From positions 1-7,344 of the forward strand of contig CAYJEV010000083.1 of the NCBI GenBank assembly GCA_964369265.1: DNA of 7,344 nucleotides, given 5' to 3'. The stretch's first letter is position 1. The number at the start of each line of letters is the position of its first letter. The notes below the pieces were generated by a model. The model was given only the letters and a program-made list of their open reading frames with translations. It was not told the DNA's origin and searched no databases. This DNA comes from DAMCAP01 sp964369265. Its GTDB lineage: Bacteria > Bacillota > Clostridia > Oscillospirales > Ruminococcaceae. Made by a program: the position numbers and the translations under genes. Of this stretch, positions 1-6,836 are shown piece after piece.

Positions 1-389
1 ACATGACCATATAAATTTGCATATGGCATATTTGAACATATATATAACGGCTGATGCGACAATATAAAAAAGTCCTTATAGATTATATGAAACTCATAAG
101 CTTCTAAAAAGCCCTGACTTCTCCATTCTGACGCTGAAAAGTGAATATCATGATTACCAATAACTAAATGCTTCTTGCCTTTTAGCTTTGATAATATATC
201 TTGATTTGCTTTGCTGTCTAGATTTGAAAAATCCCCTAAAACAAAAACCATATCTTCTTCAGTTACAACTTTATTCCAATTATCTATTATAGCCTTGTTC
301 ATTTCTTCTGCTGAAGAGAAATGTCTATTTTCATATTTGATAATATTGTCATCTCCAAAATGAGTATCTGCTATAAAATATACTTTCAT
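1..389 (-). CDS. Calcineurin-like metallophosphoesterase, C-terminus cut by window edge
   Basis: Cytoplasmic metal-dependent phosphoesterase of the calcineurin-like superfamily; the substrate cannot be told. About 129 residues are visible, beginning MKVYFIADTHFG. The two-metal site is seen in order: D8-x-H10 (ADTHFG), G52-D53 (LGDF), G78-N79-H80-D81, H112 (SHQP) and G128-H129 at the very edge. The last motif normally reads GHxH, so its second His and perhaps 40 more residues lie beyond base 1. The ATG is chosen because the strong site AGGAGGTT sits 9 bases upstream, inside the end of the preceding ATPase gene. Only 3 bases separate the two genes, so it belongs to the transporter operon and is probably translationally coupled. 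The short compact form with an early NHD motif resembles the predicted phosphoesterases of COG4186, but that assignment is from memory. An accessory or housekeeping role unrelated to transport is possible. Confidence 0.88.
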   Translation of the reverse strand, partial: MKVYFIADTHFGDDNIIKYENRHFSSAEEMNKAIIDNWNKVVTEEDMVFVLGDFSNLDSKANQDILSKLKGKKHLVIGNHDIHFSASEWRSQGFLEAYEFHIIYKDFFILSHQPLYICSNMPYANLYGH

Positions 390-392
390 GTG

Positions 393-1352
393 CTAGAGAA
401 CCTCCTCAACAATATGACAAGCTACTTCTCTTCCATTACTTAAAACACGTCGCTCTGGCTTTTCTGTTTTGCATATATCTTTTGCATATTGGCATCTTGT
501 ATGGAATGCACAACCAGAAGGAGGATTTAGTGGGCTTGGAATTTCGCCTGTCAAAACAACTCTATCCCCTGCTTCATTTAAGTCTGTGGAGGCAGAAAAT
601 AGGGCGATTGTATATGGGTGAAGGGGTTTGTTAATAATGTCTTCAGTCTTTGCAACCTCAACTATCCTCCCCAAATACATAACAGCTATTCTATCCGCTA
701 TATATGAAACAACACCTAAGTTATGAGAAATGAACAGATATGTTAGCATCATTCTTTGTTGCAAGTCCTTTAATAGGTTAAGGACTTGTGCTTGAACTGA
801 AACGTCAAGAGCAGATACAGCCTCATCACACACAACAAAATTCGGCTCTAGTATTAGCGCAATCGCTATCGCTACTCTTTGGCGCTGACCGCCAGAAAGC
901 TCTGCTGGATATCTTGTTTTATAGCTTTCATCTAGCCCCACAAGCTTTAGCATTGTATCAATTATTAAACCTCTCTCTTTTGCATCAGAATATAGGTTGT
1001 GAATTATTAATGGCTCTTCAATCAACCAACCAATTGTCTTTTTAGGGTTGATTGATGAATACGGATCTTGAAATATAATTTGTATATTCTTATAGTAAGC
1101 TTTTTTTTGCTTTGAAGTAAGCTTCGCTATATCAACTCCATCATATAAAAGCTCGCCTTTAGTTGGAGAAACAAGCTGAACTATCATTTGACCTAAAGTT
1201 GATTTACCGCAACCGCTCTCACCCACTAAGCCAAAGATTTCTCCTTTATTTATAATTAAATCTACACCATCAACAGCCTTTACAAGCTGTTTAGGTTTGT
1301 CACCATAAGTTTTTGATAGATCTTTAAGCTCTAAAAGCACCTGTTTGTTCAT
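393..1352 (-). CDS. dppF: Peptide/nickel-type ABC importer, ATPase subunit (DppF/OppF family)
   Basis: Second of the two nucleotide-binding subunits that hydrolyse ATP at the inner face of the membrane to drive uptake. In 319 residues all ATPase motifs are present: Walker A G44-ESGCGKS, Q-loop Q95, signature LSGGQ at 152-156, Walker B FVVCDE at 172-177, D-loop SALD and switch H210. The C-terminal oligopeptide-transporter extension has four cysteines, C281-x5-C287-x6-C294-x17-C312, a pattern linked to a 4Fe-4S cluster in related ATPases. An in-frame ATG at 1376 would add eight residues, but it has no ribosome site. The ATG at 1352 follows GGTGAT, which matches the anti-Shine-Dalgarno region, by 6 bases, and gives the usual family N-terminus (LLELKDLSKTYG), so I prefer 1352. 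The gene lies 51 bases after the DppD-type gene. The symbol marks the family, not a proven dipeptide substrate. Confidence 0.93.
   Translation of the reverse strand: MNKQVLLELKDLSKTYGDKPKQLVKAVDGVDLIINKGEIFGLVGESGCGKSTLGQMIVQLVSPTKGELLYDGVDIAKLTSKQKKAYYKNIQIIFQDPYSSINPKKTIGWLIEEPLIIHNLYSDAKERGLIIDTMLKLVGLDESYKTRYPAELSGGQRQRVAIAIALILEPNFVVCDEAVSALDVSVQAQVLNLLKDLQQRMMLTYLFISHNLGVVSYIADRIAVMYLGRIVEVAKTEDIINKPLHPYTIALFSASTDLNEAGDRVVLTGEIPSPLNPPSGCAFHTRCQYAKDICKTEKPERRVLSNGREVACHIVEEVL
399..406 (-). promoter_or_regulatory. Ribosome binding site of the metallophosphoesterase, inside the upstream gene
   Basis: On the minus strand this reads AGGAGGTT, 9 bases before the ATG at 389. It overlaps the last codons of the preceding ATPase, which stops at 393. 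It fixes the start of the phosphoesterase and implies that ribosomes finishing the ATPase can feed directly into the next gene. Confidence 0.75.
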
Positions 1353-1403
1353 TTTACAATCACCATTCTTCTTCATAATAAGCTTTGTAGCTAGTTACAC
1401 ACA

Positions 1404-2360
1404 TTAAAACAAATGACAAGCTATCTCTCTGTCTTCTATGTTTTTTATAGTTGGTCGTGCAGTTTCGCATATAGGCATCTTCTCGCTGCATCTATCGCAG
1501 TATAAGCAGCCTTCCATCTTTCTTTTGCCTAATGGAGGCACAATGCCCTTTATAGTTTCAAGCGTTTGACCACGCTTCTCAAAAGACGGAATTGAGTTTA
1601 GAAGCGCTTTTGTATATGGATGCTTAGGCGATTTAATCAAGCTCTCCACTCTGCCACTCTCAACTATTCTGCCAGCATACATAACATAAGCCCTATCGCA
1701 CATACTCTTAACAACACCTAAATCATGGGTGATTAACATAACAGCTGTGTTAGTTTTTTTGTTCATTTCTTTAATAAGCTCTAAAATTTGAGCTTGAATT
1801 GTAACATCTAGGGCAGTCGTTGGCTCGTCTGCAACAATCAAGCTAGGCTTATTTATCAAAGCCATTGCTATCATAATTCTTTGTCGCATTCCGCCAGAAA
1901 GCTGATGAGGATATGAGCTAAAAACTCTATTTGGATCAGATAGTCCAACTAGCTCTAATACCTCTAAAGTCATTTTTTGAGCCTCAGCTTTTGAAATACC
2001 AACATTTATAGCGTTTTCTGCTATCTGTTTCCCAACTTTCATCAATGGATTAAGAGCAGTCATTGGTTCTTGAAATATCATTGAAACATCTTTGCCTCTA
2101 ACACTATTCCACTCTTTACTAGAAGCTCCAATCATATCATTGCCGTTAATTAAGATTTCTCCCGATGATATGATTGATGTTTTAGGGTGTAAGCCTAATA
2201 TGGAAGAAGCAGTCAGAGTTTTGCCACAACCGCTCTCGCCAACAAGCGCTACCATCTCCCCTTCGTTGACCATCAAGCTTATACCATCAACTGCTAAAAC
2301 AGGCTTTTTTTCTATCATAAAACCTATACTAAGCTCTTTTATCGAAAGCACATTAGACAT
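1404..2360 (-). CDS. dppD: Peptide/nickel-type ABC importer, ATPase subunit (DppD/OppD family)
   Basis: First ATPase of the importer, expected to pair with the DppF-type subunit as a heterodimer under the two permeases. In 318 residues it shows Walker A G41-ESGCGKT, Q-loop Q97, signature LSGGM at 154-158 (M replaces the usual Q, which is common in OppD/DppD proteins), Walker B LIVADE at 174-179 with TTALD following, and switch H212. The C-terminal extension carries C285, C291, C298 and C315 in 4Fe-4S-like spacing, plus an extra C288 between the first two (CLYCDRC). The ATG at 2360 is supported by AAGGAAGGT about 6 bases upstream. It starts 32 bases after the DppC-type stop, in a tight operon. 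Length and motifs are normal for the family; transported ligand unknown. Confidence 0.95.
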   Translation of the reverse strand: MSNVLSIKELSIGFMIEKKPVLAVDGISLMVNEGEMVALVGESGCGKTLTASSILGLHPKTSIISSGEILINGNDMIGASSKEWNSVRGKDVSMIFQEPMTALNPLMKVGKQIAENAINVGISKAEAQKMTLEVLELVGLSDPNRVFSSYPHQLSGGMRQRIMIAMALINKPSLIVADEPTTALDVTIQAQILELIKEMNKKTNTAVMLITHDLGVVKSMCDRAYVMYAGRIVESGRVESLIKSPKHPYTKALLNSIPSFEKRGQTLETIKGIVPPLGKRKMEGCLYCDRCSEKMPICETARPTIKNIEDREIACHLF

Positions 2361-2392
2361 TCTATTACCTTCCTTTTTATGAACTACAAAAA

Positions 2393-3214
2393 CTAATATT
2401 TATTAGTTTCGCTTATACCATCGCTCATTAAATTAAAACCCAAAACAAGAATTATAATAATTGTTGCTGGGATAAAAACATACCACGGCGCAGTTAAAAT
2501 ACTCGCTTGAGCCTCGCTTAGCATTTTTCCAAAGCTAGGATCTGGCGGCTGAATGCCAAGCCCTAAATAGCTTAGTCCAGCTTCGCTCATTATAGCTCCA
2601 GAAAAGCTTAAGGTTGCACTAACTAGCAACTCGCTAGATACATTAGGTAGTATATGTAGAGTTATAATTCTAAAGTCACTAGCGCCCCTAACCCTTGCAG
2701 CCTTAACAAAATCAGCCTCACGATATCTCATAAAACCGCTCCTTGCCATTCTAGCAAATCTAGGAATAGCCATTATACTAAGAGCAATACTAAGATTAGC
2801 TAGGCTGTTTCCAAACACAGCTACAAACATCAAAGCTATTAATATTCCAGGAAAGGCTAGCTGAATGTCAATAATTTTTGAGATGATATCATCCCAAACA
2901 CCACCAAAATAGCCAGCAATTGCTCCTAAACTGCATCCTACTATAGATCCAAAAAACACCACAACAGCGCCTATGAAAAAGGATACTCTTGAGCCTTTCA
3001 TGACTCTAGAAAGTATATCTCTTCCAAGATGATCAGTTCCGAGCAGATGCTCGGAGGATGGGGACTGGAGCTTGTTCATTACATCATTTTCATTAGGGTC
3101 AAACGGCATATAAAAAAAGCCAATAACCATAATTAAAAATAAAAGTCCTACTAACAAAAAGCCTAACAAAAAGCTTTTGCTTGAAAAATATTTCTTCATC
3201 ATATGCTTACTCAA
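2393..3214 (-). CDS. dppC: Peptide/nickel-type ABC importer, permease (DppC family), TTG start
   Basis: Integral membrane permease that forms half of the translocation channel. In 273 residues there is an N-terminal membrane segment at about 15-34, the DppC-family motif GTDHLGRD at 59-66, and then about five further hydrophobic segments. The cytoplasmic EAA loop that contacts an ATPase lies at about 168-191 (AARVRGASDF followed by LHILPN), and the family motif SYLGLG follows. The start codon is TTG at 3214, because AGGTGG lies 7 bases upstream and overlaps the stop codon of the DppB-type gene. ATG codons at 3202 and 3199 have no comparable site. Only 11 bases separate the two permease genes. 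The C-terminus (MSDGISETNKY) is less typical than the usual GDGLRD-type ending, but nothing suggests truncation. Confidence 0.93.
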   Translation of the reverse strand: MSKHMMKKYFSSKSFLLGFLLVGLLFLIMVIGFFYMPFDPNENDVMNKLQSPSSEHLLGTDHLGRDILSRVMKGSRVSFFIGAVVVFFGSIVGCSLGAIAGYFGGVWDDIISKIIDIQLAFPGILIALMFVAVFGNSLANLSIALSIMAIPRFARMARSGFMRYREADFVKAARVRGASDFRIITLHILPNVSSELLVSATLSFSGAIMSEAGLSYLGLGIQPPDPSFGKMLSEAQASILTAPWYVFIPATIIIILVLGFNLMSDGISETNKY

Positions 3215-3225
3215 AACACTTCCAC

Positions 3226-4167
3226 CTACTTAACTCTAATTCTAGGGTCAACAATTGAATACATAATATCAACAATAAAGTTTACAGTCACAACAATTAC
3301 CGCAAGATAAAATACAAGCCCTTGTATAAGCGGTAAATCTCTTGTTGATATTGAGGTCGATATTAGCTTTCCTATCCCTGGCAAAGAAAATACAGTTTCG
3401 ATTATTATGCTACCACCAAGCACATCTGTTGTTATCATTCCAAGTATTGTTATAACAGGGATAAGAGAGTTTCTTAAAACATGAATATTAAGTATCCTAT
3501 TATCGGATATCCCCTTGCTTTTTGCTGTTTTCACATAATCTTTTCCCTGCTCTTTTCCAACACTAACAAAAACATATCTTGTCAGTACAGCAGCAGAACC
3601 CAGAGCAATGGAAAGCGCTGGGAGAATTAGGCTCTTAGTACAAGCAACTGGATCCTGCGCCCAAGGAACATATCCTATTGAAGGGAGAAGCCTTAATTGC
3701 ACAGAAAATATACTTATTAGCAGAATAGCCATGCAAAAAGATGGGACAGATATGCCAATCTGCGAAATTGAAATAAGCGGCTTTACTAAAGCAGAATCTC
3801 GATATTTTGAAATGAAAAGACCAACCAAAAGCCCCATTGCAACAGTTAGTGCAAAAGAAATTGCTGCTAAGACTGTTGTAACCTCTAAGCCGTTGGAGAT
3901 TAGATCGGAAACAGGCTGCCCATATCTATAAGACACGCCTAAATCCCCCTTAAACAAGCCAGCAAGCCAACCTAAGTATCGCTCAATATAGCTAGCATCT
4001 AAGTTAAGCTCTTCTCTTAAGGCTTCAAGCTGAAGAGGATCGGCATCGACACCTAGAATAATTGTGGCAGGGTCACCTGGCAAAATCTGAAAAACAGCAA
4101 AAGTTATTAACGATACTAAAAATACCGTTAATACTAAGCCTAAAATCTTTTTTATATAATAATTCAT
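3226..4167 (-). CDS. dppB: Peptide/nickel-type ABC importer, permease (DppB family)
   Basis: Integral membrane permease, partner of the DppC-type subunit. In 313 residues it has a first membrane segment at about 8-28, then LPGDP at 29-33, a long extracytoplasmic stretch with GDLGVSYRYG, about five more hydrophobic segments, an EAA loop at about 209-238 (YVKTAKSKG followed by HVLRNSLIP), the motif FSLPGIGKL and the family-typical C-terminus DPRIRVK. An in-frame ATG at 4266 would add 33 residues, but they are hydrophilic, overlap the end of the binding-protein gene and read across a terminator-like hairpin. The ATG at 4167 has TGGAGAA 7-8 bases upstream and yields the standard N-terminus (MNYYIKKILG). 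The hairpin just before it may reduce its transcription relative to the binding protein. Confidence 0.94.
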   Translation of the reverse strand: MNYYIKKILGLVLTVFLVSLITFAVFQILPGDPATIILGVDADPLQLEALREELNLDASYIERYLGWLAGLFKGDLGVSYRYGQPVSDLISNGLEVTTVLAAISFALTVAMGLLVGLFISKYRDSALVKPLISISQIGISVPSFCMAILLISIFSVQLRLLPSIGYVPWAQDPVACTKSLILPALSIALGSAAVLTRYVFVSVGKEQGKDYVKTAKSKGISDNRILNIHVLRNSLIPVITILGMITTDVLGGSIIIETVFSLPGIGKLISTSISTRDLPLIQGLVFYLAVIVVTVNFIVDIMYSIVDPRIRVK

Positions 4168-4183
4168 TATAGTTTCTCCATAT

Positions 4184-4216
4184 AAAAAGACCTCCGAAGC
4201 AATGTGTTCGGAGGTC
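4184..4216 (-). terminator. Intra-operon hairpin with T-tract (intrinsic terminator or attenuator)
   Basis: On the minus strand a perfect 10-bp stem (GACCTCCGAA paired with TTCGGAGGTC, arms at 4207-4216 and 4189-4198) with an 8-base loop is followed at once by five T residues and then ATA. It lies 9 bases after the binding-protein stop and 16 bases before the permease start. This has the form of a rho-independent terminator. Because the importer needs the downstream genes, the likely role is partial termination or 3'-end protection of the binding-protein message. Confidence 0.82.
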
Positions 4217-4225
4217 CAAATTTTA

Positions 4226-5776
4226 TTATGCCTCGTAATAAAGTTTGGTGAAGTCAATAAATCCAACTGGATAGAAAGTATATCCCTTTAGGTTGCTCAC
4301 TGAAGCCACAAGCAAGTTTGGATCGCTAATATAAACAGCAACAGCATTTTCTGTTAGAATTTGTTGACACTCTTTATACATCTCAACTCTCTTAGCATCA
4401 TCGCTCTCAGTTTTAGCAGCCTTAATTAGCTCGTCATACCTTGCATCTGAGAAGTTAAAGAAGTTAGAGGAGTAAGAGCTTTCGTATCTACCTAAAATAG
4501 CATCAGGATCTAATTTACCTGTTAAGCCAATGATAGTAGCCTCATATTGTGCATTGCTATAAACATCCTCTAACCATGTTGCCCATTCAATAAGCTCGAT
4601 GTTAACTGTAATTCCGATTTCAGCTAGTTGTCCAGCAATAATTTGAGCAGAGTTTACATGAGCTGTGTAGTTAGAAGGAACTTTAAGCTCCATTTCAAAT
4701 CCATCTGCATAACCAGCTTCTGTTAATAAAGCCTTAGCTTTTTCAATATCAGTCATATAGTAATCTGTTAATGTATCATTGAAATAGTGACCCATAACAG
4801 GGCTGAAGTTAGAATCCAGCTCAGTTGCATAACCATCAAACGCACCAACAATAACCTCTTCTTTATTCACTGCATAGTTAATAGCTTGACGTACTTTTAG
4901 ATTGTTTAAAGGCTCAATTTCATTATTAAGCGCCATTAGTTGCACCATGTTTTGAGGAGATGTTTGAACAGTATAGCCAGCTGCTTCGATAGCAGTTGCA
5001 TTTTCGCCTGTTATTTGAGCAAAGTCAAGTTGCCCAGATTGCAGCCCAGAAACAACAGCACTTGGATCAGTCATAATATATACTTCCACATTGTCAATTG
5101 AAGGCATTCTTGCTTCATCATAAAAATCATCATTTTTCTCAAGCACTATCTTCTGTCCTGGTGTGTAGCTAACAAATTTATATGGGCCAGTACCAACAGG
5201 CATTGTCGCTTGCTCTGTGTATCCTTCTGGTAACACTGGTATAGTTGTGCTGCTTAAAAATGCTCCAGATGGTTCGTTAATAGTAATTGCAACAGTATTA
5301 TCATCTCCTGCTTCAACTGAAGTGATTACTGTAAACTTAGTTGCAACTGGCTCGCCACCATCAAGCCCAGAAAGCCTATTATATGTGTATACAACATCAG
5401 ATACTGTTAAGTCTTTTCCATTATGAAACTTAACGCCCTCTCTGATTTTGAAAGTGTAAACTAAACCATCTTCTGAAATTGAATAGTCCTCTGCTAAAGC
5501 TTTTGTCATTTGACCAGAGGAATCATAGTTCATTAAGCCATCAAACACATTATCAAAAACAGCTTCAGTGTCTGTCGCTACTGATTGCCAAGGATCAAGG
5601 CTGTCTGGTTCTGCGCCAATGTTTGTGCGAACAAGATTTGGAAGCTCGGCAGCCTCCCCAGCCTCTGAGCTATTAGGGTTATCAGAAACAGAGCTACTAG
5701 TTTCTGCTTCGCCACATGCTGAGAGAGCTAACATTGAAGATAATGCCATTATTGCTATTTTTTTAAAATTACTCAT
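4226..5776 (-). CDS. Extracellular solute-binding lipoprotein, family 5 (peptide/nickel/opine)
   Basis: Captures the ligand outside the membrane and delivers it to the permease pair. In 516 residues it has a lipoprotein signal peptide (KK followed by a hydrophobic stretch) with lipobox LSAC at 18-21, so C21 is the lipidated first residue. A Ser/Glu-rich linker of about 25 residues follows, and then the SBP_bac_5 fold. Typical family elements are EPDSLDPW, VKFHNGKDLTVSDVVYTYNRL, VGTGPYKF, LNNLKVRQAINYAVNK and the C-terminal region around GLTGKLDPD at 417-425. As I recall it, dipeptide-binding DppA has GWTGDNGDPD there, with an Asp that binds the peptide amino group; here Lys421 seems to replace it, so specificity may differ. 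GGAGG lies 9 bases before the ATG. It follows the HAD-like gene by 19 bases and precedes a terminator-like hairpin. Confidence 0.95.
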   Translation of the reverse strand: MSNFKKIAIMALSSMLALSACGEAETSSSVSDNPNSSEAGEAAELPNLVRTNIGAEPDSLDPWQSVATDTEAVFDNVFDGLMNYDSSGQMTKALAEDYSISEDGLVYTFKIREGVKFHNGKDLTVSDVVYTYNRLSGLDGGEPVATKFTVITSVEAGDDNTVAITINEPSGAFLSSTTIPVLPEGYTEQATMPVGTGPYKFVSYTPGQKIVLEKNDDFYDEARMPSIDNVEVYIMTDPSAVVSGLQSGQLDFAQITGENATAIEAAGYTVQTSPQNMVQLMALNNEIEPLNNLKVRQAINYAVNKEEVIVGAFDGYATELDSNFSPVMGHYFNDTLTDYYMTDIEKAKALLTEAGYADGFEMELKVPSNYTAHVNSAQIIAGQLAEIGITVNIELIEWATWLEDVYSNAQYEATIIGLTGKLDPDAILGRYESSYSSNFFNFSDARYDELIKAAKTESDDAKRVEMYKECQQILTENAVAVYISDPNLLVASVSNLKGYTFYPVGFIDFTKLYYEA

Positions 5777-5795
5777 TTAATTTATCCTCCGATTT

Positions 5796-6479
5796 TTAAT
5801 ACTCTTCTATATAATCTATAACTTCTCTTATGTCACTAATTATGTATGGATGGGACAGCTCTTCAATCCCCTCTTTATTATAAGGATTTATGATTAAGCA
5901 TTTAATACCACATTTTGAAGATCCAACATAATCATCGTAATAATTATCGCCAACATATAGTGTGTTTTCTGGTTTTGCATTTGCCTTTGCAAGGGCAATA
6001 TCGAATATTTTCTTTTCTGGTTTCTCGATACCCTCTTCGTCTGAAATTGTTATTGTTGAAAGCTTGTCCGCAAGACCGAGCTTATTTAAAAGCTCTCTGC
6101 AATCAACACTCCAGTTAGATATTAAGCCAATTTCGATTCCTTTTGAAGCAAGCTCATCAAGAACTTTGTCTGTGAACTCGAATTTTCGCCATTCTGGCTT
6201 TTCATACGTCTTAAACACTTCAAAAAAAACATCAAAAGATATTCTGTTGTCAACTCTATTAATAATATCGCCAATATATCTTTTAAAAAACTCTTCTCCA
6301 CCCCTGCTCATTAAGCCTTGATGTTCTCTCATGAAGTATTTATTTGAATAATGATAGGCTAGCTTTACTGTATCTAAACTATAATTATTGCCTGTTTTAA
6401 CTAAACAATCTCTTATGTTTTCGCACAAATTATTCTCTAGCAAAGTTAAGCCTAAATCAAAATATACATGTGTGATCAA
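5796..6479 (-). CDS. HAD-superfamily hydrolase-like protein, first gene of the transporter operon
   Basis: Cytoplasmic protein of the haloacid dehalogenase superfamily, many members of which are phosphatases acting through an aspartyl-phosphate. In 227 residues: motif I FDLGLT with nucleophile D8; a helical cap region at about 15-100; motif II LISNWS with S121; motif III K153 in EGIEKPEKKIF; and motif IV VGDNYYDD with D178 and D182/D183. The second Asp of canonical DxDxT is Gly10 here, which removes the usual acid/base residue; such DxGxT and dehalogenase-like variants exist, so activity is uncertain. The start is TTG at 6479, supported by GGAG 8 bases upstream, and no in-frame ATG lies nearby before motif I. 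It begins about 120 bases after a consensus promoter and is followed 19 bases later by the binding-protein gene. A role in processing the imported ligand is possible but unproven. Confidence 0.88.
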   Translation of the reverse strand: MITHVYFDLGLTLLENNLCENIRDCLVKTGNNYSLDTVKLAYHYSNKYFMREHQGLMSRGGEEFFKRYIGDIINRVDNRISFDVFFEVFKTYEKPEWRKFEFTDKVLDELASKGIEIGLISNWSVDCRELLNKLGLADKLSTITISDEEGIEKPEKKIFDIALAKANAKPENTLYVGDNYYDDYVGSSKCGIKCLIINPYNKEGIEELSHPYIISDIREVIDYIEEY

Positions 6480-6544
6480 ACTTCGTTCTCCATTCTCGCA
6501 TTATTTTTTCATTGCGAATATAACTATAACTGACTTTTGTAAAA

Positions 6545-6624
6545 TATGGTAGCATTTAATTATAAATTTTATGTCAAATGTTACTTCAAGCCTTTAATTC
6601 AATTAGATTATACTATGGGTAGCA
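6545..6624. repeat. Pair of direct repeats TATG(G)GTAGCA, one inside the promoter spacer
   Basis: TATGGTAGCA occurs at 6545-6554 in the leader and TATGGGTAGCA at 6614-6624, within the spacer between the -10 and -35 boxes. The starts are about 70 bases apart. The copies share GGTAGCA exactly. Such an arrangement would suit a repressor binding at the promoter and in the leader, but two short copies are weak evidence. Confidence 0.3.
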
Positions 6625-6635
6625 ATAATTGTCAA
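6607..6635 (-). promoter_or_regulatory. Sigma-A-type promoter for the HAD/transporter operon
   Basis: On the minus strand TTGACA (6630-6635), a 17-base spacer and TATAAT (6607-6612) form an exact consensus sigma-70/sigma-A promoter. Transcription would begin near 6600 and run into the HAD-like gene at 6479, leaving a leader of about 120 bases. No other sequence in the operon that I examined matches as well, so this is the probable main promoter for all seven genes. Confidence 0.85.
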
Positions 6636-6640
6636 ACAAA

Positions 6641-6658
6641 ACTAATTAACATATTAGT
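6641..6658. promoter_or_regulatory. Palindrome just upstream of the -35 box (possible operator)
   Basis: ACTAAT and ATTAGT arms, 6 bp each, flank a 6-base centre. The centre is about 48 bases upstream of the predicted transcription start, a position often used by activators. It does not match a regulator box that I can name. In such AT-rich DNA a 6-bp palindrome can arise by chance. Confidence 0.3.
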
Positions 6659-6740
6659 ATTAAAAGCATAGGAATTGTTGACTTTTTTGCTGTTTTTTAT
6701 TAATGAATTTAACTATCTATTTTCTATTTTTGACAAATTA

Positions 6741-6836
6741 CATTTTCATAAGAAAACCCTTATTTTTTCGATGAAAAATGTTAGAATGCAGCGTAATTTA
6801 TTTAAAGGAGATTTTATTAGTAACAATTCTAACATT
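6741..6836. repeat. Overlapping inverted repeats in the intergenic region
   Basis: Two foldbacks share one arm region. The first is imperfect: CATTTTCAT at 6741-6749 against ATGAAAAATG at 6771-6780, with an inner ATAAG/CTTAT stem. The second is a perfect 11-bp pair, AATGTTAGAAT at 6777-6787 and ATTCTAACATT at 6826-6836, with a 38-base centre. Because they overlap at 6777-6780 they could be mutually exclusive. No T-tract follows either on the strand of the flanking genes, so they do not look like terminators. The rest of the 6480-6900 gap holds only the promoter elements listed separately and no convincing gene. Confidence 0.35.

Noticed and set aside
788..1045. Plus-strand open frame of 85 codons
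   Set aside because: It lies wholly opposite the DppF-type ATPase, whose motifs are intact, and its product has no recognisable domain.
1353..1376. Upstream ATG at 1376 for the DppF-type ATPase
   Set aside because: No ribosome site precedes it, whereas GGTGAT is well placed for the ATG at 1352. The difference is only eight residues and cannot be settled by sequence alone.
3037..3052. Perfect 6-bp hairpin CCGAGC-AGAT-GCTCGG
   Set aside because: It falls inside the coding sequence of the DppC-type permease at a conserved region and has no T-tract, so it is probably incidental.
4168..4266. Extension of the DppB-type permease to an ATG at 4266
   Set aside because: It would add 33 hydrophilic residues, overlap the binding-protein gene and cross the terminator hairpin. 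The ATG at 4167 has a ribosome site and the family-typical N-terminus.
5962..6321. Plus-strand open frame of 119 codons
   Set aside because: It is antisense to the HAD-like gene, has low-complexity Ser/Leu content and no ribosome site that I could support.
6549..6577. Second TTGACA (minus strand, 6572-6577) as an additional promoter
   Set aside because: The expected -10 position 17 bases on reads TGCTAC, which is a poor match to TATAAT.
6730..6758. Plus-strand TTGACA at 6730-6735 as a promoter
   Set aside because: No -10-like hexamer lies 16-18 bases downstream.
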